From Pedobacter sp. SYSU D00535 (GTDB taxonomy: Bacteria > Bacteroidota > Bacteroidia > Sphingobacteriales > Sphingobacteriaceae), in the NCBI RefSeq assembly GCF_017355855.1, contig NZ_JAFEWD010000006.1, positions 167,657 through 231,656 on the forward strand: 64,000 nucleotides of DNA, given 5' to 3'. Made by a program: the position numbers and the translations under genes. Below, piece by piece: positions 54,258 through 62,092 of this stretch. Positions within the stretch are counted from its first letter, which is position 1, and every line of letters begins with the position of its first letter. The notes beneath the pieces are model-generated. The model saw nothing but the letters and a program-made list of their open reading frames with translations, was not told where the DNA came from and ran no database searches.

Positions 54258-54508
54258 TGTGGATATTGTCTTTTTATTTTTCTGCTCTTAAAGCCGGACA
54301 GAGCCCTAAGTGTTCTCCATGAGTTAAGAGCGCTGCGCTGAACTCTTAGACCAGAAAGGGGGCAACCAATAGACAAGTCTATTTAATGCTAGGAAGCAGG
54401 GCCGAAATTAGCGACAAGCCTAAGAAAGGTCGCCATATCTTTGACAGTAGATTTTTACTTTTATATTTAGGAAATAAATCGTTTATAGATCATAATCCTA
54501 CCCCGGTC

Positions 54509-55618
54509 ATGAAAAACCTATACTTATTACCGCTGATTCTTCCGCTTTTCTGCTGCTTCTCGACAGCTTATTCTCAGGCTAGCATTGACGATGGTAAAGC
54601 TTTAAAAAGCACCATTCATATCGACAACTTGGTCAAAAAAGAGATGGATAAGCAGCATATATTTGGACTATCCTTAGCGATTGTAAAGAACGGCAAGTTG
54701 TTAATGGCAAAAGGTTATGGGTTAGCAGATATCGAAAATAATATTTCCGCCTCTGAGGAGACTGTATATAAAATAGGTTCGGTAAGTAAGCAGATGGTTG
54801 CAGCCGCTATTATGCTATTAATGCAGGAGGGTAAACTAGAATTATCTGATTCTTTGCCAAAGTTTTTTAAAAACGCACCTGAATCTTGGAATAAAATCAC
54901 TATACGCCATCTGCTAAACCATACTTCTGGCTTACCTCGCGATTCTCCGCTTTTGGATAATATAAAACAACAGCCAGATTCCGTGTTAATCGAAGGTTCG
55001 TATAAAAGCAAGTTATTATTTGAGCCTGGGACGAATTGGAGGTATTGCAATCTCGGATATTTCATGTTAGCGGATATAATTCGTCAATTGTCTCGTCAAT
55101 CTTTCGAGGATTTTATGCACAAAGAGATTTTTAAGAAATATAATCTCTATAGTACAAGAACAACATCATTTGCAGAAATCGTTAAAAATCGAGCTTCAGG
55201 CTACATTTATAAGAGTTCTGATAGTATTTATAATGCGAAAGATTACCTGTCCTTGCGTCCAAGCGGGGCTTTTTTGTCTTCAGTAAGCGACTTAGTTAAA
55301 TGGGAAATGTTAATTCAAAACAACCAGATACTGCACAAGAAAAACTGGGATACAATGTGGAATGACAAGGTAAAGACTTCCAACTCTAACCTAGGTCCAT
55401 ACGAATATTATGGATATGGTTGGGATGTCAATGAATATAAGAATTTGCGGACCGTCCACCATGACGGTACACTCCCTGGTTTTACTAGTAGTTACTTTCG
55501 GTTTATAGATAGTAAGTCAGCTATTATCATTTTAACTAACACTCATAATGCATATCCAAAGAATATAGTGTTGGCTTTAGCAGACTTAATATTCAACGAA
55601 GAAAGTAAAAAAAAATAA
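54509..55618 (+). CDS. Serine hydrolase (beta-lactamase/class C PBP-like)
   Basis: About 369 residues: signal peptide LPLILPLFCCFSTAYSQ, then a beta-lactamase-fold domain with SxxK in KIGSVSKQMVAAA (Ser91, Lys94), YxN as YCNLGYFMLAD near 180 and HxG as HHDGTLPGFTSS near 316. Such S12-type proteins include D-aminopeptidases, esterases and peptidases; the substrate is unknown and resistance need not be implied. The frame opens at 54386, but ATG 54509 gives the signal peptide. Codon use is clearly AT-richer than in the core genes, so the gene may be recently acquired. It lies just outside the cassette array and on the opposite strand. Confidence 0.85.
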   Translation: MKNLYLLPLILPLFCCFSTAYSQASIDDGKALKSTIHIDNLVKKEMDKQHIFGLSLAIVKNGKLLMAKGYGLADIENNISASEETVYKIGSVSKQMVAAAIMLLMQEGKLELSDSLPKFFKNAPESWNKITIRHLLNHTSGLPRDSPLLDNIKQQPDSVLIEGSYKSKLLFEPGTNWRYCNLGYFMLADIIRQLSRQSFEDFMHKEIFKKYNLYSTRTTSFAEIVKNRASGYIYKSSDSIYNAKDYLSLRPSGAFLSSVSDLVKWEMLIQNNQILHKKNWDTMWNDKVKTSNSNLGPYEYYGYGWDVNEYKNLRTVHHDGTLPGFTSSYFRFIDSKSAIIILTNTHNAYPKNIVLALADLIFNEESKKK

Positions 55619-55642
55619 CGATCTCATTCATTCGAGACCTTT

Positions 55643-55812
55643 GCTGTTCGATATGTTCCAAAGGGCATGTCGAACTCTCAGATGAAGGAGATTTCAAATC
55701 TCCTACTTCTCATCCTTTTGCTTGCTAACCTGTATGTCCAGGATCATTATCGGGATTGCAAATCCCTCTTTATCTCATAATTCGACATGCCTTCCAAAAC
55801 ATGTCGAACAGC
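55643..55812. mobile_element. MITE-like element with 32-bp inverted ends
   Basis: 170-base non-coding element. Ends 55643-55674 and 55781-55812 are inverted copies sharing GCTGTTCGA and GGCATGTCGAA blocks with a variable middle. Two internal palindromes: GGAGATTTCAAATCTCC (55687-55703) and GGGATTGCAAATCCC (55752-55766). This composition suits a MITE or REP-type element mobilised in trans; no transposase is encoded. It sits between the serine hydrolase gene and the cassette array. Confidence 0.65.
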
Positions 55813-55911
55813 GCCGAATTAATTGCACAACCACCGTTACCAGCACTGGAGTAAATAAAAGCATAGAGCGTTGCTGACTAAAAGCATTTGGTCGGTTTTT
55901 TTTGCGCTTTT
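55813..55911 (-). repeat. Degraded attC-like remnant
   Basis: Contains CAGCACTGGAGTAAATAAAAGC, shown here in two parts: CAGCACTGGAGTAA then ATAAAAGC (about 55840-55863), and GCACAACCACCGTTACC. These resemble the central part of the intact attC sites, but no matching partner arm is visible. Probably a tenth, decayed cassette junction truncated by the MITE-like element. A T-run follows at about 55896-55903. Confidence 0.4.
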
Positions 55912-56047
55912 GTGTAACGGTTAAGGGTTTGAGTTGTGTCCGATTAAATGGCAGTCACCTATTTCCTCGCACTGAAGTAATTATAAATGTAGAAAAGGAA
56001 CGTGAAATACTCGCTCGGCCGAGCATAATTTAGACCCGATGTTAGTG
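55912..56047 (-). repeat. attC site 1
   Basis: Right (inverse-core) end GTTAGTG at 56041-56047, left end TAACGG at 55915-55920. Arms TTTGAGTTGTGTCC and GAGCATAATTTA pair imperfectly around a central CACTGAAGTAATTATAAATG-type block. Terminates the GNAT cassette. Confidence 0.75.
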
Positions 56048-56058
56048 GCAGTACATTT

Positions 56059-56475
56059 TTATTTGTTTATTTTCTCCATCATGTCATTAGGACTTGATAA
56101 AGGTAAAAAGCCAAACTTCTTATATAAGCCATGTGCATCATTAGTCCCTAATCCCCATCTACGTATTCCCTGTAATTCTTCGTTAGACATTATTTCCTGC
56201 ATTAGCATTTTCCCGATACCTTTACCTTGATACTCTTCTAGTATGAATACATCGAGTAACCAGGCAAAGACAGCAAAATCAGTGATGACCCGTGCAAAGC
56301 CAATTTGCTGGTTCTCTTTGTTAAATACGCCAAAGCAAAATGAATTTGCTATTGATTTTTCTACAGTTGATTTGTTCCTAGTTTTGGCCCAGTATGATTT
56401 ATTATTGAGAAAGTCGGTTATTAAGTCAAGATCTAACTTACTTTTGTCAGTCGATACATAGAATTTTGTACTCAT
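56059..56475 (-). CDS. GNAT family N-acetyltransferase (cassette gene A)
   Basis: 138-residue GNAT fold. The acetyl-CoA motif is VFILEEYQGKGIGKMLMQEI near residue 80-99, preceded by IGFARVITDFAVFAWLLDVF (motif D/A strands) and followed by GTNDAHGLYKKFGF, the usual motif B with aromatic residues. The substrate is unknown; GNATs are common integron cargo. The gene ends 12 bases before attC1. Its start lies near the damaged attC2, so the cassette's own entry core has been lost and excision of this cassette is doubtful. AT-rich like the other cassettes. Confidence 0.88.
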   Translation of the reverse strand: MSTKFYVSTDKSKLDLDLITDFLNNKSYWAKTRNKSTVEKSIANSFCFGVFNKENQQIGFARVITDFAVFAWLLDVFILEEYQGKGIGKMLMQEIMSNEELQGIRRWGLGTNDAHGLYKKFGFLPLSSPNDMMEKINK

Positions 56476-56500
56476 TGTTCATTTGTCGTTGTATTGCCAC

Positions 56501-56609
56501 TGTTGCGGCATTGATTGCACGTCACTTTCAAGCAAGCACTAGTGTAGTAGCAAGCACTGAAATAACATAAGCCAAGTCGCCCGCAATTGCAACAGAGCCG
56601 ATGTTACTT
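56501..56609 (-). repeat. attC site 2, truncated on one side
   Basis: Inverse-core end GTTACTT at 56603-56609 and arm CCCGCAATTGCAAC are intact. The opposite arm GTTGCGGCATTG abuts GCCACT directly, with about 20 bases including the TAACGG core missing compared with attC8. The junction between cassettes A and B should therefore be non-functional. Confidence 0.65.
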
Positions 56610-56616
56610 GCCGTTT

Positions 56617-57225
56617 TTATAGTTCTTTTTTCATAAAGTCCGAGATAAGCTTTTCATTTGTGTCCGCGCTATTTGAAAGTGCATTAATAATTTTTCTTCT
56701 CTCATTCTCCGTCCGGTTTTGACTTAACTTCTTTTTTGCCTGAAGATCAGTAACAACAATCTCAAAGCTTACAATGCCTTTTATCATTTTTGATTTAAAA
56801 TCTTGAGGTAAACTATTCCATTGCCTCATATATGAGCTTTCATAATTGTCAATTGTATTCGCAAGGACATCAAAGACATCTTCTGTTTGAGTTATCAAGG
56901 TCGCCTGTCCGTAAGCATGAATAGATATATAATTCCATGTTGGAACATTTAACTCTTTTTCATAATGTTTGGGTGATATGTAAGCATGAGGTTCACTAAA
57001 AATCACTAAAACAATGTTGTTTTCCAAGTCTTTCCATTGTTCATTTGCTTGGGCAAAATGAGAAGTCAATACTATGTTCTCATTTCTTGCGGAAACAATG
57101 AAAGGCAAATGAGTCGCAATGGGAAAATTATCTTTGGCACTTATGATGGTCGCAAAACTGAATCTTTTCATAAAATCAATAATCTCAGTCTTGTCTGTCA
57201 TTAAGTTCAGGTTGGATATATACAT
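56617..57225 (-). CDS. PaiB-like FMN-binding protein (cassette gene B)
   Basis: About 202 residues: FATIISAKDNFPIATHLPFI near 24-43, HFAQANEQWKDLENNIVLVI (20 residues) near 65-84, VPTWNYISIHAYGQATLI near 110 and a C-terminal AKKKLSQNRTENERRKII. This is the PaiB/split-barrel flavin-binding pattern; Bacillus PaiB is named a transcriptional regulator, but the biochemical role is uncertain. The long open frame runs to 57321, beyond the cassette junction at 57269, so the internal ATG 57225 (MYISNLNLMTDKTEI) is taken as start. Cassette ends match over 12 of 15 bases. Confidence 0.85.
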   Translation of the reverse strand: MYISNLNLMTDKTEIIDFMKRFSFATIISAKDNFPIATHLPFIVSARNENIVLTSHFAQANEQWKDLENNIVLVIFSEPHAYISPKHYEKELNVPTWNYISIHAYGQATLITQTEDVFDVLANTIDNYESSYMRQWNSLPQDFKSKMIKGIVSFEIVVTDLQAKKKLSQNRTENERRKIINALSNSADTNEKLISDFMKKEL

Positions 57226-57262
57226 TTCTGATAGTTTGATTAGAACTGTCTTTTGAAATAGC

Positions 57263-57335
57263 AAGTAACGATTATAGTTTACGCTGTGAGTGACGCCCAT
57301 GTAAGCAGGACGATAGCGCAAACCATTTGTTATAA
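57263..57335 (-). repeat. attC site 3, short type
   Basis: About 73 bases: left TAACG (57266-57270), arms GTTTACGCT / AGCGCAAAC, right GTTATAA (57329-57335). The central block of the long sites is missing, so it is the size of class 1 integron attC sites while keeping the same ends. Confidence 0.7.
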
Positions 57336-57348
57336 GCTGTTTTTCTTT

Positions 57349-57942
57349 TTAGCGAATATGTTCGATAATTTCTTGAAGTTCAGTCGGATTGTTTCTATTC
57401 GCCTCTAAACGACCAATTTTTCCAAGTACAAAAGCGTTAAATAGGTCATTGGGTTCTGAAAGCCGGTTTTGTTTTTTCATTTTATTATTCAAAAGCAAAG
57501 CTTGCGGAGTTCTTATAATGCCCCACGGAAAACCCCACCAACCAAACAATGCAGACTTAATCATCGCCCTATCATTGGCTTTGTCCAGACAATTAGGGCA
57601 AGCAACTTTTAATTCTTTTTGATAATTAGTCATTATGATGAAACTAATCACGCTTCCAGTCATAGTGGCATTTAACTTCTCGTCAGTCGATTTACAGAGT
57701 GGACATGGAAGCCCTCTTAGAAGTTCAGCATATTCTGATAATATCCGGTCGTCAACTTCTTGAAGCTGTGCATCGATTCCTTTGATAATCGATCCCGAAA
57801 GCCCGCGTTCCTTAATAACTTGCTTAAGAAGGTCGACTGCTTCAGGTCTAAGTCCCGCTGCCTCTTCAGTCGCAATTCGGGTTAACTTATTGTCGTCAAA
57901 TCTTTCGTAGTTTTTTCGTAGTTGGTCTAAGCTTGGCTCCAT
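57349..57942 (-). CDS. Zinc-ribbon protein with membrane-like helix (cassette gene C)
   Basis: About 197 residues. The N-terminal helical part carries YERFDDNKLTRIATEEAAGL. A CPLC ... CPNC pair (near 100 and 133) is typical of a zinc ribbon, and an intervening hydrophobic SVISFIIMTNYQ precedes ALFGWWGFPWGIIRTPQALL (20 residues), a Trp-rich helix. Similar short CxxC proteins with GWWGFPWG occur in Bacteroidota; no function known. The open frame extends to 58023 past the mutated cassette core near 57966, so ATG 57942 is used. It ends 14 bases before attC3. Confidence 0.7.
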   Translation of the reverse strand: MEPSLDQLRKNYERFDDNKLTRIATEEAAGLRPEAVDLLKQVIKERGLSGSIIKGIDAQLQEVDDRILSEYAELLRGLPCPLCKSTDEKLNATMTGSVISFIIMTNYQKELKVACPNCLDKANDRAMIKSALFGWWGFPWGIIRTPQALLLNNKMKKQNRLSEPNDLFNAFVLGKIGRLEANRNNPTELQEIIEHIR

Positions 57943-57962
57943 GTCGGGTTTTGTCAAATGGC

Positions 57963-58093
57963 TTATGTCGGTTTGGGCTTTGCGAAGATGGCGGATAGAA
58001 AGTACTTCATTGCTATGCGGCACAAAACTTAGTTAAATGTAGAAAATTTTCTGAACAACGTCACCCGCCATTTTTGCAAAGCTCATGTTATAA
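57963..58093 (-). repeat. attC site 4, with altered core
   Basis: 131 bases. Arms GCGAAGATGGCG and CGCCATTTTTGC pair. Right end GTTATAA at 58087-58093 is intact, but the left core that should read TTATAAC is TTATGTC (57963-57969), which should weaken or block recombination at this junction. Confidence 0.7.
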
Positions 58094-58657
58094 GCTGCCT
58101 TTCTCATTATTGAACCAGTAATTATCGTCTAAAAAACATCCAGTCGTTTTGATGGTTCCAGCTGAGAGTACGAATGCTCTTCCTTTCTCCGACAAAGCGT
58201 CGAATGAATTGTTAAGATTCTTTCCATCCTTGATTTCTTTGGTCACTGTATAGGTGATTTCCGGAATCTCAGGAAGTCGGCCAAAAGAGAAACACCAGGC
58301 TATGTTTATCAAAGTGCCTTGGATTATTTCAATTCGGTCCAATTTCATATCCGAACTTGTTTGTTCCAACAAGAGTAATAAGCATTTGTCTCTCTTAGAG
58401 TTTAGAAAAACGGCATCATCAATTTTCCATTTTTTAATGAAGGAAGTATCTGCGATAACGGAGCGGTTGTCGGCATTTTTTAAACTCGGTATAACCTTGA
58501 ATGCAGCAGTTTGGATCTCGCTATAAATTTCCTGTCCTTTTAACGACTCTAGCGAAGACTTGAAGCAAGATAACTTACTACTCATGCTCGGTTTGCAAGC
58601 AAAGGCCAATAGTAAAAAGGGTAGCAGAATTATATAAAGTCCTAGTCGGGTCGTCAA
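58088..58657 (-). CDS. Lipoprotein (cassette gene D)
   Basis: About 189 residues beginning at TTG 58657 with a signal LYIILLPFLLLAFACKPS (lipobox Cys near 21). The mature domain has no recognised family: KSSLESLKGQEIYSEIQTAA, KWKIDDAVFLNSKRDKCLLL (20 residues), IEIIQGTLINIAWCFSFGRL (20 residues) and a C-terminal KTTGCFLDDNYWFNNEKGSL. The stop overlaps the attC4 end by six bases, and the start is about 30 bases inside the cassette core. Cassette ends complementary over 12 of 15 bases. Function unknown. Confidence 0.7.
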   Translation of the reverse strand: MTTRLGLYIILLPFLLLAFACKPSMSSKLSCFKSSLESLKGQEIYSEIQTAAFKVIPSLKNADNRSVIADTSFIKKWKIDDAVFLNSKRDKCLLLLLEQTSSDMKLDRIEIIQGTLINIAWCFSFGRLPEIPEITYTVTKEIKDGKNLNNSFDALSEKGRAFVLSAGTIKTTGCFLDDNYWFNNEKGSL

Positions 58658-58680
58658 TTGCTATGTCTTTTTAAGGTTGC

Positions 58681-58812
58681 TAATAACGGTTAAGGGTTTG
58701 AGTTGTGCCCAATTGAAAGGTGGCCACCTGTCACCCCTGTACTAGAATAATTAAAAAGAAGAAAGGAACGAGATTCACATCACCCGGGCATAACTGATGC
58801 CCAATGTTACCT
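58681..58812 (-). repeat. attC site 5
   Basis: 132 bases. Left TAATAACGG (58681-58689), arms TTTGAGTTGTGCCC and GGGCATAACTGATG, right GTTACCT (58806-58812). Its right end plus following bases GTTACCTGCAATTTT is the exact complement of the start of the cassette at 59266-59280. Confidence 0.8.
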
Positions 58813-58852
58813 GCAATTTTTCTCCCATCGAATTAATTATCGGAGGTTCATC

Positions 58853-59200
58853 TCAGTTACTATTACTTTTGCTGTTGGCCTTTGTCGTAATCAATAAGAC
58901 GCCCCGTTCTCCAGCATTTCCAAAAATCTTCACCCCTTTTTCCTTTTTTAGAAGTTCGATATTTTTTATGTCGCTCTTGGAGAGCTTCATGCTCTTCAAA
59001 TTAATCTTTTTCGGATTCACATATTCAATTCCATCAATCACCAAAATTGGTCGTTCAGAAATCAATCCTTTTTTTGAAAGTTCTTGGATTTTTTGAAAGA
59101 GGAATGTTCGGTCTTGCTTGGTATCGTCAAGGTAATACCTATTCATACCGCATGCCGAAAGAAGCAGTGTCAAGAAAATAAAAGTATAGTGTTTCGTCAT
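58853..59200 (-). CDS. Small lipoprotein resembling a TonB-receptor plug (cassette gene E)
   Basis: About 115 residues: lipoprotein signal HYTFIFLTLLLSACGM (lipobox Cys near 17), then RPILVIDGIEYVNPKKINLK near 50 and a C-terminal DIKNIELLKKEKGVKIFGNA (20 residues) followed by GERGVLLITTK. The latter closely matches the end of TonB-receptor plug domains (VLIDG..., IEVLKd..a..iYG..g.nGViLItTK), but barrel and TonB box are absent. A stand-alone plug-like lipoprotein could act as an outer-membrane accessory or decoy; function unknown. The frame opens at 59263, and ATG 59200 is taken for its signal peptide. The cassette ends match over 15 of 15 bases. Confidence 0.7.
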   Translation of the reverse strand: MTKHYTFIFLTLLLSACGMNRYYLDDTKQDRTFLFQKIQELSKKGLISERPILVIDGIEYVNPKKINLKSMKLSKSDIKNIELLKKEKGVKIFGNAGERGVLLITTKANSKSNSN

Positions 59201-59273
59201 ATGCAGTGCAGCATGGGTTCGTGGATAATTGTCGGGCTCGTTTGTGGCAGTAGTTTCTGGCATCTAAAATTGC

Positions 59274-59403
59274 AGGTAACGTTAAGTGTTTGCGAAGATG
59301 GCGAATAGAAAGCACTTCATTGTCGCCCAGGAAAAAACTAGTTAAATGTATAAGTTTTCGAGAATAACATCACCCGCCATTTTTGCAATAGCCTGTGTTA
59401 GTT
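59274..59403 (-). repeat. attC site 6
   Basis: 130 bases. Left GGTAAC (59275-59280), arms GCGAAGATGGCG and CGCCATTTTTGC as in attC4, right GTTAGTT (59397-59403). Most similar to attC4 of all the sites, with both arms exchanged together relative to attC5 and attC7. Confidence 0.8.
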
Positions 59404-59454
59404 GCGGATGTTCTTTAGTTCGCCTAGTCGTTTGCAATTGCCGTTTCAGTTTTT

Positions 59455-59946
59455 TTAATCTATTCGTTTTAATAATCTGTAATAAATAATATTTCCTTTT
59501 CCATCGTCCAATGTCATCATTAAATTCCCCTTTTTTAAAAGTTCATTAACATCAATTGCAAATAGATTTACGCCCCATATTTCTTGATAACCTTTAATGT
59601 CTTTATTGACAATAGAAACAAATTGTCCACTTAACTTGTAATCGGGCGTTCTGTCGGCAGATAAAGCACCGAAAATTTCTTTTAATTCCTTAGCCAGATA
59701 ATCATAATCTTTATCAGACATCATTGAATATACTTTGCCATTTTCGTAGAACGCAAACCATTGGTGTTTTTGGGGCCAAGGATTTGTCTTGTTTATCGTT
59801 TCCTCATTAGGTAATTCTACTTTTTTCCAAAAGCCGATCAATTCAGAAAGTGTAGGTGGCCCGCCTGCTTCTGACTTGTTCTCTTGGCCGAAAACGGAAA
59901 TGGAAACAAAAGTCAATATAAAAATGGTTAGACTTCTTAGTATCAT
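59455..59946 (-). CDS. Secreted hypothetical protein, ~163 aa (cassette gene F)
   Basis: ATG 59946 gives signal peptide SLTIFILTFVSISVFGQ; the frame opens nine codons earlier (59973) with cysteines that would not suit an export signal. The mature part (LSELIGFWKKVELPNEETIN, QKHQWFAFYENGKVYSMMSD, 20 residues each) looks like a lipocalin-like or start-codon-rich beta domain found in Bacteroidota secreted proteins that begin with a 'GxWKxVe' motif, a resemblance by eye. It is 12 bases downstream of gene G in the same cassette region, so the two may be cotranscribed. Function unknown. Confidence 0.65.
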   Translation of the reverse strand: MILRSLTIFILTFVSISVFGQENKSEAGGPPTLSELIGFWKKVELPNEETINKTNPWPQKHQWFAFYENGKVYSMMSDKDYDYLAKELKEIFGALSADRTPDYKLSGQFVSIVNKDIKGYQEIWGVNLFAIDVNELLKKGNLMMTLDDGKGNIIYYRLLKRID

Positions 59947-59957
59947 AAAGGTTGTTT

Positions 59958-60680
59958 TTATTCTACAACACATTCATCAGGTTGCTCTCGGTACTCTTTG
60001 AGTCTTTCAAGGTAAGTGATATCCTTCGCAATTACACGGTCTGTTCGATATAGATGTCTTGTCCATAATGGATATTTGAATTTCTTTGAAACGTTTCTCA
60101 ACGCTGTTCCAGTAAGGTTATAAGCATTATAAACCCAATAGCTGTGATTGTTTCTAAATTTATGATTCAAACTTAAAATTTCGAACTCTCCATCCGAGTC
60201 TATGTCATATTCATCTTCATAAGCAAAGTCAAAGAATGAAACGATTTTCATTTCATCTTTAAAAGTAAAAAGATAGACCTTGGTCGATTGGCTCCCAGCA
60301 AGACCGCTACCGAAATTATAGACCAAAAATTTTAAGTCATGCAGTCCATTTCCATCGATATCAGCCATTTTAACCCTGTCGTCCATAGTCCACATTCTAA
60401 TTGACAATTCGCGGCTCTTCGCTAACTTGCCGTTTCGATAAACATTGATAACAGACGACTCAGATGATTTTCTCTCAGTGAATGTAACCTGAAGGTCCTC
60501 AATTCCATTGAAAGCGGGTAGGTGTAATTTTGCTGTAAACGTTGAGTCTTTTTCATCCTGTCCAATAGTCAAGGCAATTTTCTTGTAATTGATTTTCTTG
60601 GCATCGCAAAAATGAGTCTGACCGTATAGAACGTTGTTAAAAGTTAAGACAAGAATGATGATTGTTAGAAGTCGGTTCAT
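59958..60680 (-). CDS. Secreted FG-GAP-like hypothetical protein, 240 aa (cassette gene G)
   Basis: Signal peptide LTIIILVLTFNNVLYGQ. The mature sequence contains two calcium-loop-like segments, VKMADIDGNGLHDLKFLVYN (20 residues) near 105 and YDIDSDGEFEILSLNHKF near 160, as in FG-GAP/VCBS repeat proteins. Otherwise no family recognised. Its stop is 12 bases before gene F. Upstream it meets the decayed IS110 element, so a promoter or upstream cassette boundary has been separated from it. Confidence 0.68.
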   Translation of the reverse strand: MNRLLTIIILVLTFNNVLYGQTHFCDAKKINYKKIALTIGQDEKDSTFTAKLHLPAFNGIEDLQVTFTERKSSESSVINVYRNGKLAKSRELSIRMWTMDDRVKMADIDGNGLHDLKFLVYNFGSGLAGSQSTKVYLFTFKDEMKIVSFFDFAYEDEYDIDSDGEFEILSLNHKFRNNHSYWVYNAYNLTGTALRNVSKKFKYPLWTRHLYRTDRVIAKDITYLERLKEYREQPDECVVE

Positions 60681-60699
60681 TTTACAATTCTGACTAACC

Positions 60700-62092
60700 T
60701 TACTTAATCATTTGACTATTAAGCTGTTTTTCTTCCCACTTTTGCCGGTATCTTTTCTCGGAAAATATACCAAGTTCATTGGGATCTATTCCAAGTTTAG
60801 CAATTTTCTTTCGGATTGCTGCCAGGTGCTTCCGCCTTTCGTCAAGAAAAACATAGGCGTTCTTTGGTTTGTAAGCTTCTCCTTTGGTGATCATATGATA
60901 GAGTATAACTGCAATCTTTCTTGCGGTAGCCGTAATTGCTGCTTGCCTTCCTTTTTGAAAGCTATCCGTTTGAAGAATCTTCCCAGGTCTGATTCTTTAA
61001 GGTTTCCAACTGCATTGGCGGCATTTCGTAAGACTATTTTTAACCTGTTGCTTCCTTTGTGGATATGATTGGAGAGCGTTTTACCGCCACTTATCTTATT
61101 GTTTGGAGCCAGCCTGAGCCAGGAGGAGAAATGCTTAGCTGTAGGAAACTTTTTAACCCTTCGGGTCCATTTCACTCATCAGAATTAATACCCTCGAATG
61201 GCTTACTCCGGGGATCTCATAAATGTCTACACCGTGAAAATACTGATAGGAGATACGGTTTAAATCAACGCCTTCTATCGAATTTTTATTAACTCGTTTA
61301 AAAGGTTTAGCTGCCGGTTCTGCTACCTGTGATGTCTTTACTAACTCCTGCAGGAACTGGGGCTTTTCGGGCATCACATTTCTGGATTTGGCTCAGATAA
61401 AAGACATGCCGCTCATATTCCTGCTGCAAGCCGAACAGGTAATCCTCCCGCTGATTGGACACTAGTGCTTTAGCTATTTCCTCCTCCGACTTCCGGCAAT
61501 TATAATGACGGTGACGAGCCAGCTCTTTTGGATCAGTTACGCCCTTGCATATCTTTTCAATGATCTTAAGGCCGGTAAGTCCTGTTACGTCCCGGACTAC
61601 TATATCCAGCCTGAAATTCAGCAGCTTGAGGAACTTTTGCATCTTGTGGCAGGCATCTGCTTTCTGATCAATCATATTAGCCCGGTGACGGCAAAGCGTC
61701 CTTAATTTTTCGGTCGTATCATCCGGTAGAAAGCTTGAGGGCAATAAGCCTAGTGAATGTAGTTTCTGTATCCACTGGCAGTCTCTTACATCGGTCTTTT
61801 TCCGGTTCATGCTCTTGGTGAACCTGCCGCTGGTCAGTACCACCTCAATGTCTGAGTTAATTAGTTCAACATACAGGTTTTGCCAGTATGTGCCGGTTGA
61901 TTCAAGAGCTGCAGAGGTAATACCGTGGTCCTTAAGCCACTTGCAGAGCTCCTTTAAATCTTCAGCATATACACCAAACTCCCGGACATCTTTGTCTTGC
62001 TGACCAATTGCAACATAGTGAGAACGGCTTCCGACATCAATACCTGCGCAATGGGCATTGATGATCTTCATAGATACTTCCTTCTTTTTCAT
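60700..62092 (-). pseudogene. IS110-family transposase, broken by frameshifts
   Basis: Four pieces in different frames: 62092-61307 (MKKKEVSMKIINAHCAGIDV start; DEDD domain with GIDVGSRSHYVAIG, LESTGTYW and KTDVRDCQW), 61377-61153 (IPGVSHSRVLILMSEMDPKG, the start of the C-terminal transposase_20 domain), 61175-60891 (FSSWLRLAPNNKISGGKTLS, then LRNAANAVGNL) and 60894-60700 (tail). Together they make a near-complete ~440-residue IS110 transposase with at least three frameshifts. It should be inactive. Inserted inside the F/G cassette, between gene G and the cassette core at 62385. Confidence 0.88.

Noticed and set aside
57226..57321. N-terminal extension of the PaiB-like protein
   Set aside because: It crosses the cassette junction at 57269 into attC3, so it is not cassette-encoded; ATG 57225 fits the family.
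57943..58023. N-terminal extension of the zinc-ribbon protein
   Set aside because: It reads through attC4 and has no family similarity; the internal ATG 57942 lies just inside the cassette.
61505..61705. 66-codon plus-strand ORF within the IS110 region
   Set aside because: Shadow of the transposase reading frame on the opposite strand.
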